In this document: one piece after another, positions 23,323 through 31,608 of the stretch
Numbering within the stretch: position 1 is the first letter of the stretch
Layout of the letters: every line of letters starts with the position of its first letter
DNA from: DASUPK01 sp963728875
GTDB taxonomy: Bacteria; Actinomycetota; Thermoleophilia; Solirubrobacterales; 70-9
Reading direction: 5' to 3'
Length of the DNA: 64,000 bases
Assembly (NCBI GenBank): GCA_963728875.1
Contig: CAVSLJ010000001.1
Coordinates: forward strand, 930,001 to 994,000
Translations under genes and position numbers: made by a program
Notes under the pieces: generated by a model
Told to the model about the DNA's origin: nothing
What the model saw: the letters and a program-made list of their open reading frames with translations, nothing else
The model's database searches: none

Positions 23323-24195
23323 TCAGTAGACGGGTAAGCGTGGTTCGGGCTGGCGTCTTCGCATCACGGCGAGCATCGCCCCCGCCACGGCCAGGCCGAA
23401 GACGAACCCGCCCACGTGCGCGAAGTAGGCGACCCCCTGGTCGCCTCCCGAGCCGACCGCGACCTGCCCCAGGGCTGGGACGAATTGGAGGATGAACCAG
23501 AGTGCGAGCAGGATCAACGCCGGTATCTCCACCAGCGTGACGAAGAAGATGATGAAGATCAGGGTCAGCACCCTCGCTCGTGGGAAGAGCAGGGCGTACG
23601 CACCCAGCACCCCCGCGATCGCGCCGCTGGCGCCGATCGTCGGCGCGGTGGAGCTCGGATCGATCAGAGCCTGCGTGTAGACGGCGATCAGCCCCGCGAG
23701 CACGTAGAAGAGCAGGAACTTCAGCCGTCCCATCCGATCCTCGATGTTGTTGCCGAAGACCCAGAGGAAGAGCATGTTCCCGATGATGTGCAGCCAGCCG
23801 CCGTGCATGAACATCGAGGTGAAGAGGGTCTCCCACCATGGCTTCTGGTCGATCTGGAACGGCCCCAGTTCCGCTCCGGGGTTGGCCTGGCTGCGCGCCA
23901 CGGCCTCCTCGTAGTCCCTGGTGCCCGGGCAGACGACCCCGGCCTCGAATTGACCCGGAGCGAACTCGCCGACCGCCCCGATGTCGCACTTCCCGACGCT
24001 GGTGTGGGTGATTCGGTACGGAATCGCGCCGTATTCGAGCGAACTCTGATCGACGTGACCGAATCCGGCGTCGCTCAAGCGCTGGTTTGTGGGGAAGTTG
24101 AGCTGCCAGATGAAGACGGCGATGCAGACCACGATCAGCCCGACCGTCACGACGGGGAACCGCGAGGTCGGGTTGTTGTCCTTCAGCGGCAGCAC
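23323..24195 (-). CDS. Rhomboid family intramembrane serine protease
   Basis: The 290-residue protein has six or more membrane helices. The catalytic Ser is S190 in the GASG motif (IGASGAIAG), and the His partner is H260 in FAHVGGFVFG. The supporting block HGGWLHIIGNMLFLWVFGNN (131-150) is intact. A soluble insertion of about 80 residues follows helix 1 and contains two Cys residues. It cleaves transmembrane substrates within the bilayer. It leads a short operon with a two-helix protein and a D-Ala-D-Ala carboxypeptidase. Confidence 0.93.
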   Translation of the reverse strand: MLPLKDNNPTSRFPVVTVGLIVVCIAVFIWQLNFPTNQRLSDAGFGHVDQSSLEYGAIPYRITHTSVGKCDIGAVGEFAPGQFEAGVVCPGTRDYEEAVARSQANPGAELGPFQIDQKPWWETLFTSMFMHGGWLHIIGNMLFLWVFGNNIEDRMGRLKFLLFYVLAGLIAVYTQALIDPSSTAPTIGASGAIAGVLGAYALLFPRARVLTLIFIIFFVTLVEIPALILLALWFILQFVPALGQVAVGSGGDQGVAYFAHVGGFVFGLAVAGAMLAVMRRRQPEPRLPVY

Positions 24196-24266
24196 CGAGC
24201 CTGGCGAACACTAGTCGCGGGTGGAGAGGCGTCCTGCCGCAACTGGGCGGTTGCCATCATGGGTAG

Positions 24267-24968
24267 ATGACGGAGATGCGAACCGCGGACCCCTGGCACG
24301 ACACCGATGTGATCGACGAGCGCGCGCCCCGCTTCAACCAGGGGGTGGTCGGGATCGTGGCTTTGCTCGGTGTGATCTTCGGTTGGCCCCTTGCCTGGGC
24401 CCTGATGGGACTGCAGCTCCTCATCGGCCTGACCCTGGGCCGGCGCTTCTGCGTGACCTGCCTCGCGTACTTCGCGCTGGTGCAACCCCGGTACGGCGAA
24501 GGGCCGCTCGAGGATTCCAGGCCCCCTCGGCTGGCGAACATGATGGGAACGGTGTTCCTCGGTGGCGCCGCGCTCGCCTGGTGGGCGGGGGCTCCCGCGG
24601 CCGGGACGGTCCTCGGCGCTCTGGTCGCCGCCCTGGCGCTGCTGGCCGCGACGACCGGCTTCTGCACGGGCTGCGAGATCTACAGGCTCAGCGCCCGGAT
24701 TCGCGGAATCTCCCCGCGCCACCACTCACACATCGATCTCGCCGATCTCGATGGCGCGGGAGGCACCACCGCCTACGTCGAGTTCACCCACCCGCTCTGC
24801 TCGGACTGCCACGACTGGGAGCGCCGTCTGGGTTCGGAGCCCGAACCGCTGCTCCAGCTCGACGTGAGGGACCGCCCGGACCTCGCCCGGAAATACGGCG
24901 TGGCCGTCGTCCCAACCGTGCTCAGGGTCACCCCCGACGGCGCCGTCCTGGAGCGGCTGGCGCCGTAG
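24267..24968 (+). CDS. DUF4395 membrane domain fused to a thioredoxin-like domain
   Basis: This 233-residue protein begins with a DUF4395 region (about 18-150). The block APRFNQGVVGIVALLG, a Cys pair in RRFCVTCLAYF and FCTGCEIY, and four hydrophobic helices are typical. The C-terminal ~85 residues look like a thioredoxin fold with CSDC (in FTHPLCSDCHDWE) and a cis-Pro-like VAVVPTVLRVTPDG. DUF4395 and thioredoxin-like proteins are usually separate neighbours; here they form one chain. A role in thiol redox or sulfur handling at the membrane is inferred. Confidence 0.78.
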   Translation: MTEMRTADPWHDTDVIDERAPRFNQGVVGIVALLGVIFGWPLAWALMGLQLLIGLTLGRRFCVTCLAYFALVQPRYGEGPLEDSRPPRLANMMGTVFLGGAALAWWAGAPAAGTVLGALVAALALLAATTGFCTGCEIYRLSARIRGISPRHHSHIDLADLDGAGGTTAYVEFTHPLCSDCHDWERRLGSEPEPLLQLDVRDRPDLARKYGVAVVPTVLRVTPDGAVLERLAP

Positions 24969-26174
24969 CTATCGAGCGGCGCGTTCGCTGGGCGGCGAGA
25001 TCTCGTTCCGCACCGCCGGCAGCTTGGCCGACTTCGGTGGCGGCAGGACCCGGCGGCCCGGCGCCTTCGCCGGGACGGCGCCCCTGCCGCTCACCCAGCG
25101 AACCGGAAGCGGCTTGTTCTCCAGCAGCGGCCCCCAGGTCGGCACGTCGAGGTTGCCGGTCTGCGGCAGCCCGTGGTCGCGCTGGAATGAGAACACCGCC
25201 GCCTGGGTCGAGGCCTGGTAGTAGCCGCTGACCGGAACGGTGTACCCGCCGCCCGCCAGCAGCTGCTGGGCCCAGGCCACGAAGTCGCCCTTCGATCCGA
25301 GGCGCAGGAAGGGATAGCTCGGATACGGCGCCGCCGAGGCCGGCGAGACGGGCTGCCCGACCGCCTTCCACTGCCGCTTGCCCGCCGACTGCCAGGACCA
25401 CCAGCTGACGCCGTCGAAGCCGTGCGACATCGCCAGAGCGCGGAATCGCTTGATCTGACCTGCCTTCGGATGGTTGTACACCTGCCCGAGCGGATCGATC
25501 GGCCGCTGGTAGATCCGGTTCCACACCCAGGTGTGGATATAGCCGGTGTCGACCGTGGTCCCGATGTCCTTCCAGTAGAGCTGGGGGATGTTGTACTGAG
25601 CCCCACCGGGGCCGAGGAAGACCGAGAACGGCAGGGCCGGGTGGTAGTCGACGTAGGGGAAGCTGGCGAGCCCGATCGGATAGTCCGGGCCCACGAGCGA
25701 GCGCAGGCTCGACATGAAGTACGAGGCCTGCGGGTACTTCCCCTCGTACTGGCCCTCGACGTCGAGCACCAGGCAGTCGGCCCCCCTGGCCACCGCGGCG
25801 GCGCCCACCTTCGCCTCCTTGCCCGGCTTGTCGCCGTAGATGAACTGCCAGGCGCAGACGTCGAGGCCGCGGGCGTGGAGCCCGTTGACCACCGACGATG
25901 AGAACTGGTTCCAATACGTCGTCCCGTCCCCGGACTTGACCAGGACCGTGTCGATGCCGTGAGCGTGCGCCTTCTTGGCGATCGACCCGAGCTTGCCGTG
26001 CGAGGAGTGGCGCAGGTACCAGATCCACATCCCGTTTCCGGCCAGAGGGCTCTTCTTGGCGTCGGTGCCGCTCGTCTGAGACGAGGCCCCGCCGGCGAAC
26101 GGCCCGGCCGCGACCCCCAGCAGCGCCGCTGCCGCGATCAGCGCAAGAGTCGTTGTGCGTAGGCGGGCACGCAT
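24969..26174 (-). CDS. Secreted glycoside hydrolase-like protein with peptidoglycan-binding domain
   Basis: The 401-residue protein has a signal peptide (MRARLRTTTLALIAAAALLGVAAG). A TIM-barrel-like domain (about 45-285) follows, with GMWIWYL, VLVKSGDG, ADCLVLDVEGQYEGK (candidate catalytic acids) and GVSWWSW. Then comes a PG_binding_1 domain (about 293-352: LRLGSKGDFVAWAQQLL to DVPTWGPLLE). A basic Pro-rich tail ends the chain. The fold resembles GH25-like or DUF1906-like wall hydrolases. A role in peptidoglycan turnover is likely, but the exact bond cut is not known. It is convergent with the DUF4395 gene. Confidence 0.75.
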   Translation of the reverse strand: MRARLRTTTLALIAAAALLGVAAGPFAGGASSQTSGTDAKKSPLAGNGMWIWYLRHSSHGKLGSIAKKAHAHGIDTVLVKSGDGTTYWNQFSSSVVNGLHARGLDVCAWQFIYGDKPGKEAKVGAAAVARGADCLVLDVEGQYEGKYPQASYFMSSLRSLVGPDYPIGLASFPYVDYHPALPFSVFLGPGGAQYNIPQLYWKDIGTTVDTGYIHTWVWNRIYQRPIDPLGQVYNHPKAGQIKRFRALAMSHGFDGVSWWSWQSAGKRQWKAVGQPVSPASAAPYPSYPFLRLGSKGDFVAWAQQLLAGGGYTVPVSGYYQASTQAAVFSFQRDHGLPQTGNLDVPTWGPLLENKPLPVRWVSGRGAVPAKAPGRRVLPPPKSAKLPAVRNEISPPSERAAR

Positions 26175-26228
26175 GATTCGAGGCTACGGACCCCGAAACA
26201 CCCGGCCGCAAGGAAGGATGCGGTCGCG

Positions 26229-27185
26229 TTAGGCGGTGGCCGCCGCGGGGAGCTGTTCGTCGGCGTGGTAGCTCGAGCGCACGAGCGGTCCCGATGCCAC
26301 CGATGCGAAGCCCAGCCCGTAGGCGGCCTGCTCGAGCGCCGCGAACTCGTCGGGGTGCCAGTAGCGGTCGACGGGCAGGTGCTTCTCCGTCGGCCGCAGG
26401 TACTGCCCCACGGTGAGCACCTGGACGCCGTGGTCGCGCAGAATCGCAAAGGCCTCGACCATCTCGTCGAACTCCTCGCCCAACCCGACCATCAGCCCCG
26501 ACTTGGTGACCACCTCGTCGCCGCCCATCTCCTTGGCCATCCGCAGCACGCGGGCGGAGCGCAGGAAGTCTGAGCCGCGGCGCGCCATCGGGTAGAGGCG
26601 CGGCACGGTCTCGACGTTGTGGTTGAAGACGTCCGGCCGCTCGGCGATCACCTTGGCGAGCGGCATCTCCTGGCCGCGGAAGTCGGGCGTCAGCACCTCG
26701 ACCTTGCAACCGGGGGCCATCCGCCGGATCGAGCGGATCACGCCGACGAAAGCGCCGGCGCCGTAGTCGGGCAGATCGTCGCGGTCGACCGAGGTGATCA
26801 CCGCGTGGCGCAGGCCCATCCGCTTGACCTGGTTGGCGACCCTGAGCGGCTCGAGCGGGTCGTGCCAGGTCGGCTTGCCCGTCTGCACGTTGCAGAAGCC
26901 GCAGCGGCGGGTGCAGACGTCGCCCAGGATCATGAAGGTGGCGGTGCCGCGCTCCCAGCACTCCCCGACGTTCGGGCAGTTCGCCTCCTCGCAGACGGTG
27001 TGGAGGTTGTCCTCCTCGATCGAGCGCTTCAGCCGGCGGTAGGTGGGTCCACCGGGCGCCGGCACCTTCAGCCAGGACGGCTTGCGGGAGCGGAAGGGAA
27101 CCTTGCCCTCGTCGTCAGCGGCGCCGCCTCCCGGGTTGGCCCTCGAGCGGGTGACGTGGATGCGGTCGGCGATCGATTCGGTCAT
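26229..27185 (-). CDS. lipA: Lipoyl synthase
   Basis: This 318-residue radical SAM enzyme inserts two sulfurs into protein-bound octanoyl groups. The auxiliary cluster motif CEEANCPNVGEC and the radical SAM motif CTRRCGFC are both intact. The C-terminal RSSYHADE supplies the conserved Ser ligand. It lies 6 bases downstream of lipB, in the same operon. Its substrates are the lipoyl domains of the E2 proteins encoded a few kb upstream on the same strand. Confidence 0.97.
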   Translation of the reverse strand: MTESIADRIHVTRSRANPGGGAADDEGKVPFRSRKPSWLKVPAPGGPTYRRLKRSIEEDNLHTVCEEANCPNVGECWERGTATFMILGDVCTRRCGFCNVQTGKPTWHDPLEPLRVANQVKRMGLRHAVITSVDRDDLPDYGAGAFVGVIRSIRRMAPGCKVEVLTPDFRGQEMPLAKVIAERPDVFNHNVETVPRLYPMARRGSDFLRSARVLRMAKEMGGDEVVTKSGLMVGLGEEFDEMVEAFAILRDHGVQVLTVGQYLRPTEKHLPVDRYWHPDEFAALEQAAYGLGFASVASGPLVRSSYHADEQLPAAATA

Positions 27186-27191
27186 CTGTTC

Positions 27192-27893
27192 CTACCGTAC
27201 CGGTGCGGGTTCGCCGAGCAGCTCGGTCAGCGCCTCCGGCGACGCGGCCACGGGGTCGCGTCCGTAGATCTCCCCGAAACGCTCGGACACGACGTCCATG
27301 CAGGCGTCCATGTCGACCTCCGAGCCGAACTCGCGGCAGAGCGAGGTCATGCGCACGCCCTCGATGCCGCAGGGAACGACCCACTCGAACGGCTGCAGGT
27401 CGTTGTTGACGTTAACCGCGAACCCGTGCGTGGTGACGCCGCGGCTGACGTGCACCCCGATCGACCCGATCTTGCGTCCCTCCGGCGGCCCGCCGCCGAC
27501 CCAGACGCCGGTGAGCCCGTCGATCACCTCGGCGTCCACTCCGTACGCCCCGAGACAGCCGATCATCAGCTCCTCGAGGCGCCTGACGTATTCGCGGATG
27601 TTGTTCCCGTAGGGCTTCAGCGAGACGATCGGATAGCCGACGAGCTGGCCGGGACCGTGATACGTGACGGCACCCCCGCGATCCGTCTCGCAGACCTCGA
27701 TGCCCTGCATGCGGTACCAGTCCTCGCCCATCGCTAGCTCTCCCGGCTGGGTGCGGCGGCCCTTCGTGTAGACGGGGTGGTGCTCGAGGAGGAGCAGGAC
27801 GTCGGGTACCTCGTCGGCCTGGCGGGCCGCCTCGATGCGCTTCTGCAGTCCGAGAGCCTCCTCATAGGGAAGGAGCCCGCAGCGCACGGTCAT
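27192..27893 (-). CDS. lipB: Lipoyl(octanoyl) transferase
   Basis: LipB of about 233 residues. It moves octanoyl from acyl carrier protein to E2 lipoyl domains. The catalytic Cys is in WVVPCGIEGV and the conserved Lys in GRKIGSIGVH. RGGAVTYHGPGQLVGYPI is the family signature. I place the start at the ATG at 27893; a GTG at 27932 in the same frame would overlap the upstream SnoaL gene by 17 bases. lipA follows directly, so the two steps of de novo lipoate synthesis are co-expressed. Confidence 0.95.
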   Translation of the reverse strand: MTVRCGLLPYEEALGLQKRIEAARQADEVPDVLLLLEHHPVYTKGRRTQPGELAMGEDWYRMQGIEVCETDRGGAVTYHGPGQLVGYPIVSLKPYGNNIREYVRRLEELMIGCLGAYGVDAEVIDGLTGVWVGGGPPEGRKIGSIGVHVSRGVTTHGFAVNVNNDLQPFEWVVPCGIEGVRMTSLCREFGSEVDMDACMDVVSERFGEIYGRDPVAASPEALTELLGEPAPVR

Positions 27894-27915
27894 CACCTCG
27901 TCCACAGCCCAATTG

Positions 27916-28344
27916 TCACACGGCTCGGGCACCGGCTGCCGGGGCTCCTTCCTGGTCGAGCGGCCAGAAGGGCCACTCCTCGAAATGCGAGCAGAGGCCG
28001 GTGTCGCTCAGCCTCACGATCCAGAGGTCCCGGTACTCCTTCTCCTGGCGGTGAAGTCGTCTCTCCTTGTCCGTCGCCTCCCCGTACTCGACGGTCACCC
28101 GCGCGATACCGGTGTCGCCTTCGACGGCGACGACCTCACTGGTCATCTCGAACGCCTCGTCCGGTCCGAACCGCTCCGCCTCCCACATCTCCGCGATGGC
28201 CTCGAGACCGCGGTGCGGATCCTCATATGGCGCCGTGGAGTAGGAGGCGTCCGGCGTGAACAGCTCCGCCAGGACGCCGGTTCCCGCGGTGCGCCACGCT
28301 CGCTCATAGCGGTCGATCCAGTCCGTCAACTGCGCTCGATCCAT
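27916..28344 (-). CDS. SnoaL-like (NTF2 fold) protein
   Basis: The 142-residue protein opens LTDWIDRYERAWRTAGTGVLAELFTPDASY, typical of SnoaL_2/ketosteroid-isomerase-like proteins. It continues with EAIAEMWEAER and a C-terminal WIVRLSDTGLCSHFEEWPFWP. These small alpha+beta barrels bind diverse ligands and often lack a known reaction. It sits between lipB and the branched-chain amino-acid dehydrogenase gene, 12 bases after the latter, so it is probably in that operon. No specific function can be assigned. Confidence 0.75.
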   Translation of the reverse strand: MDRAQLTDWIDRYERAWRTAGTGVLAELFTPDASYSTAPYEDPHRGLEAIAEMWEAERFGPDEAFEMTSEVVAVEGDTGIARVTVEYGEATDKERRLHRQEKEYRDLWIVRLSDTGLCSHFEEWPFWPLDQEGAPAAGARAV

Positions 28345-28356
28345 CTGCGGCGCAGC

Positions 28357-29412
28357 CTAGAGCGTGGCCGCGGCGGCCTTGGACGCGGCGTCGAGCCGCT
28401 CGTCGGCGATCTCTCGTGCCGCCTCGAGCGGGGTCACCCGGCGCGCCTCCGCTGTCTCGAGAATCCGCGCGAGAGCCTCGCCGGCCCCGTCGACGAGCGC
28501 GTCCACCTGATCGCCATCCAGGTCCCGAAGCTCCCCGTAGACGTTGATCAGCCCGCCGGCATTCGCGATGAAGTCCGGCGCGCAGAGGATGCCTCGCTTA
28601 TCGAGCATCGCCGCGAGCGAGTCGTCGGACAGCACGTTGTTCGCGGACCCGCAGACGATCTCGCAGCGCAGCTGCTCGATGGACTCGGGGTTGATCGCGC
28701 CGCCGAGGGCGCATGGTGCGAACACGTCGCATTCGACCCCGGCCGCGCCGCCGAGGTCGACCCAGAGCGCCCCGAGCCGCTCGGCCGCCTCGCGCTTGCC
28801 GTCATCGATGTCGGAGACGCGAAGCTCGCAGCCCGCCGCCGCGAGGCGCTCCGCGAGCGCCAGGCCGACGTGCCCGAGCCCGACGATCGTGACGACCCTT
28901 CCGCCGAGGTCACCCGACCCATGGCGGTGCTCGCAGCAGGCGCGGATGGCCGCCTCGACCCCGCGGGCGGTGACCGGGCTCGGATCGCCAGAGCCCCCAG
29001 CGTCGGCGGGCCGCCCGACGACGTGGCGTGTGCGCTCTCCGATCACCGCCATGTCCTCGATGCCGACCCCGACGTCCTCGGCGGTGACGTAGCGGCCCTC
29101 CAGGGATTCGACCGCGTCGCCCAGGTCGAGCATGAGATCGCGCCGCTCCTCGGGGGAGAGCTCGCGGTCGGGCGGGGCACAGATCACCGCCTTGCCGCCG
29201 CCCAGCTCGAGGCCGGCCGCCGCCGCCTTGTAGGTCATCGCCTCGGAGAGGCGAAGCGCGTCGGCGATTGCGTCGCCGAGCGCGCGGTAGCGCCACAGCC
29301 GTGCTCCGCCCAGCGCCGGGCCCAAGGCGGTGGAGTGAATGGCGATGACCAGCTGAACGTCGCTGCGCTCGCCACGGTGGACCAGGAGCTCCTCGTGCTC
29401 GAGCAGGTTCAT
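28357..29412 (-). CDS. Leucine/branched-chain amino-acid dehydrogenase (Glu/Leu/Phe/Val family)
   Basis: This 351-residue protein is the length of leucine/valine/phenylalanine dehydrogenases. The core motifs are STALGPALGGARLWRY, MTYKAAAAGLELGGGKAVI (substrate and catalytic Lys) and the NAD-binding VTIVGLGHVGLALAERL. The ATG overlaps the stop of the E2 gene as ATGA. Following E1alpha, E1beta and E2, it would supply branched-chain 2-oxoacids by oxidative deamination for that complex. Whether leucine, valine or phenylalanine is preferred is not visible. Upstream in-frame codons to 29505 are antisense to nothing useful and overlap E2. Confidence 0.88.
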   Translation of the reverse strand: MNLLEHEELLVHRGERSDVQLVIAIHSTALGPALGGARLWRYRALGDAIADALRLSEAMTYKAAAAGLELGGGKAVICAPPDRELSPEERRDLMLDLGDAVESLEGRYVTAEDVGVGIEDMAVIGERTRHVVGRPADAGGSGDPSPVTARGVEAAIRACCEHRHGSGDLGGRVVTIVGLGHVGLALAERLAAAGCELRVSDIDDGKREAAERLGALWVDLGGAAGVECDVFAPCALGGAINPESIEQLRCEIVCGSANNVLSDDSLAAMLDKRGILCAPDFIANAGGLINVYGELRDLDGDQVDALVDGAGEALARILETAEARRVTPLEAAREIADERLDAASKAAAATL

Positions 29413-30662
29413 GGCCCACTCCAGTCCTCGAGGCGGGTCTTGACGTCGCCGAGGAAGCGCGCCGCCTCGGCGCCGTCCAGCGCCCGGTGATCCCACGACA
29501 TGCACAGGTTCGTCATCGGCCGGATCGCGATCGACTCCTCTCCGTCCTCGCCGATCACCACGGGCCGCTTCACCACCGCCTCCAGATCCAGGATCGCGAC
29601 CTGGGGCTGGTTGATGATCGGGGTGGCGAGCACAGCCCCGAACTGGCCGGGGTTCGTGATCGTGAAGGTGCCGCCGGTGACGTCATCGGGCGCCAGCTCT
29701 CCGGAGCGGGCGCGGCCGGCCAGCGTGGATATCTCTCCGGCCAGGCCCTCCAGGCTGAGCCGCTGCGCCTGCCGGATCACCGGGACGATCAGGCCCTGTT
29801 CCAGCACCACGGCGATTCCGAGGTTGACCCCGTCGTGGTAGACGAGCTCCTCGCCTTCGACCGAGGCATTGAGGATCGGGTGCCGATCCAGCTCCGCCAC
29901 GGTGGCCGTCGCCACGAAGGCCAGGTAGGTCAACGGGGTGCCGCGTCGCTTCATCGCCTCTCTGAGCTCACGGCGCGCCGCCACCACCCGACTCAGGTCG
30001 ACCTCCACGACTGTCGTGCAGTGAGCCGCCGTGCGCCGGCTGTTCGTCATGTGCTCCGCGATCAGCCTGCGCATCGGTGACATCGACTCACGGCGGCCGT
30101 CGGGCAGCACCTCGCCGTTCCCCTCGGCCACCGGCTCCGGGGTCTCCGGCTCCGGCCGGTACGGGGACTCGGTGTGGAGGGGCCGATCGCTCTCGATCAG
30201 TGCGGTCAGATCGCGCTTGCGGATCCGCCCGCCCATGCCGGTGCCGTTGACCTGTGAGAGGTCGATGCCATGCTGCTCGGCCATTCTCTTCACCACCGGG
30301 GAGTGGAAGCCGGAGCGGTCGGTCTCCTCGTCGGCTGGCGCCGCCGGCTCGACGGCCGCAGGCGCCGAGCGATGTTCCTCGGGATGCGCCTCACCTGGCT
30401 TTGCATGGACATCGAGCTCAGCCAGCGGCGTGCCCACGTCGACGGTGTCGCCCTGTTCGACGAGGACGCCGGACAGCCGGCCCGCCGCGGGGGAGGGGAT
30501 CTCCACGTCGATCTTGTCGGTGGTCACGATGCAGACCGTCTCGTCGCGCTCGACCCAGTCGCCGGGGCGCTTGGCCCACTCGACGATCGTCCCCTCCGCG
30601 ACGGAGACGCCCATCTGGGGCATCACCACCTGGACCTTGGTTTCAGTAGGCGATGAGCTCAC
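29409..30662 (-). CDS. Dihydrolipoamide acyltransferase (E2), branched-chain-type complex
   Basis: This 417-residue protein has one N-terminal lipoyl domain (lipoyl Lys in VTTDKIDVEIPS) and a peripheral subunit-binding domain (VVKRMAEQHGIDLSQVNGTGMGGRIRKRDL, around residues 125-155). The catalytic acyltransferase domain keeps the HxxxD active site as MSWDHRALDGAEAA. It passes an acyl group from the E1 lipoate to CoA in the cytoplasmic complex. It overlaps E1beta upstream by 20 bases and the amino-acid dehydrogenase downstream by 4. That downstream gene makes a branched-chain 2-oxoacid complex the best call. Confidence 0.9.
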   Translation of the reverse strand: MSSSPTETKVQVVMPQMGVSVAEGTIVEWAKRPGDWVERDETVCIVTTDKIDVEIPSPAAGRLSGVLVEQGDTVDVGTPLAELDVHAKPGEAHPEEHRSAPAAVEPAAPADEETDRSGFHSPVVKRMAEQHGIDLSQVNGTGMGGRIRKRDLTALIESDRPLHTESPYRPEPETPEPVAEGNGEVLPDGRRESMSPMRRLIAEHMTNSRRTAAHCTTVVEVDLSRVVAARRELREAMKRRGTPLTYLAFVATATVAELDRHPILNASVEGEELVYHDGVNLGIAVVLEQGLIVPVIRQAQRLSLEGLAGEISTLAGRARSGELAPDDVTGGTFTITNPGQFGAVLATPIINQPQVAILDLEAVVKRPVVIGEDGEESIAIRPMTNLCMSWDHRALDGAEAARFLGDVKTRLEDWSGP

Positions 30663-31608
30663 GGCAGGCCTCCTTCATGTCGTCGAGCTGGGGCAGGACC
30701 GCCTGTTCCAGCGGCGGGCTGAACGGGATCGGCACGTCTGGTGCGGTCAGCCTCCGCACCGGCGCGTCCAGTGACTCGAAGGCCCGCTCCGAGATCAGGC
30801 TGGCGACCTCGGCACCCACCCCGCAGGAGCGCGTCGCCTCGTGGGCGATCAGGACCTTGCCGGTCTTCTCGACGCTCGCCAGGATCGCCTCGGCGTCAAG
30901 CGGGTTGAGGCTGCGCAGGTCGAGGACCTCGATGTCCTCGTCCAGCTCCTCCGCCGCCTGCAGCGCGAGGGGGACCGACGAGCCGTAGGCGATCACGGTG
31001 AGCTCGCCGCCCTCGCGCGCGATCTGCGCCTCGCCGAGCGCCACGGTGTGCTCGCCCTCGGGGACCTCGCCCTTGACATGCCGGTAGAGGCCCTTGTGCT
31101 CGAGGAAGCAGACGGGGTTCGGATCGCGGATCGCGCTGACCAGCAGCCCCTTGGCGTCCGATGCCGTCGCCGGGGCCACCACCTTCAGGCCGGGTGCCTG
31201 CATGAACCATGCCTCCGGGTTCTGCGAGTGGAATGGCCCACCCGAGAACCCCCCGCCGGAGGGCAGCCGCACCACCATGGGGACCGAGACTCCTTGGCGG
31301 AAGTGGAGCTTGCCGGCGACGTTGACGAGCTGATCGAAGCCGCATGCGATGAAGTCCGCGAACTGCATCTCGCAGACCGGCCTCATGCCCTCGATCGCGG
31401 CGCCGATCGACGCTCCGACGATCATGTTCTCGGCGAGCGGGGTGTCCAGGACCCGATCGGCTCCGAACTCCTCCATGAAGCCATCGGTGACCTTGAAGGC
31501 GCCGCCGAAGGCGCCGATGTCCTCTCCGAGACAGAAGACCGATTCATCCCGGCGCATCTCCTCGCGCAGGCCGTCGCTGATCGCCTGCAGGTAGGTCATC
31601 TCGGTCAT
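30643..31608 (-). CDS. 2-oxoacid dehydrogenase E1 beta subunit (branched-chain type)
   Basis: A 321-residue transketolase-like E1 beta. Family blocks include EDIGAFGGAFKVTDGFMEEFG, RVLDTPLAENMIVGASIGAA, PSGGGFSGGPFHSQNPEAWF and the C-terminal VLIAHEATRSCGVGAEVASLI. It pairs with the E1 alpha encoded just upstream to decarboxylate a 2-oxoacid using ThDP. The true start is the ATG at 31608 inside the ATGA overlap with E1 alpha; open frame further upstream is a shadow of that gene. Confidence 0.92.
   Translation of the reverse strand: MTEMTYLQAISDGLREEMRRDESVFCLGEDIGAFGGAFKVTDGFMEEFGADRVLDTPLAENMIVGASIGAAIEGMRPVCEMQFADFIACGFDQLVNVAGKLHFRQGVSVPMVVRLPSGGGFSGGPFHSQNPEAWFMQAPGLKVVAPATASDAKGLLVSAIRDPNPVCFLEHKGLYRHVKGEVPEGEHTVALGEAQIAREGGELTVIAYGSSVPLALQAAEELDEDIEVLDLRSLNPLDAEAILASVEKTGKVLIAHEATRSCGVGAEVASLISERAFESLDAPVRRLTAPDVPIPFSPPLEQAVLPQLDDMKEACRELIAY

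Noticed and set aside
24928..26961. A 677-codon minus-strand frame spanning the glycosidase-like gene and lipA
   Set aside because: It crosses two well-supported genes in a different frame and contains only low-complexity Arg/Gly sequence.
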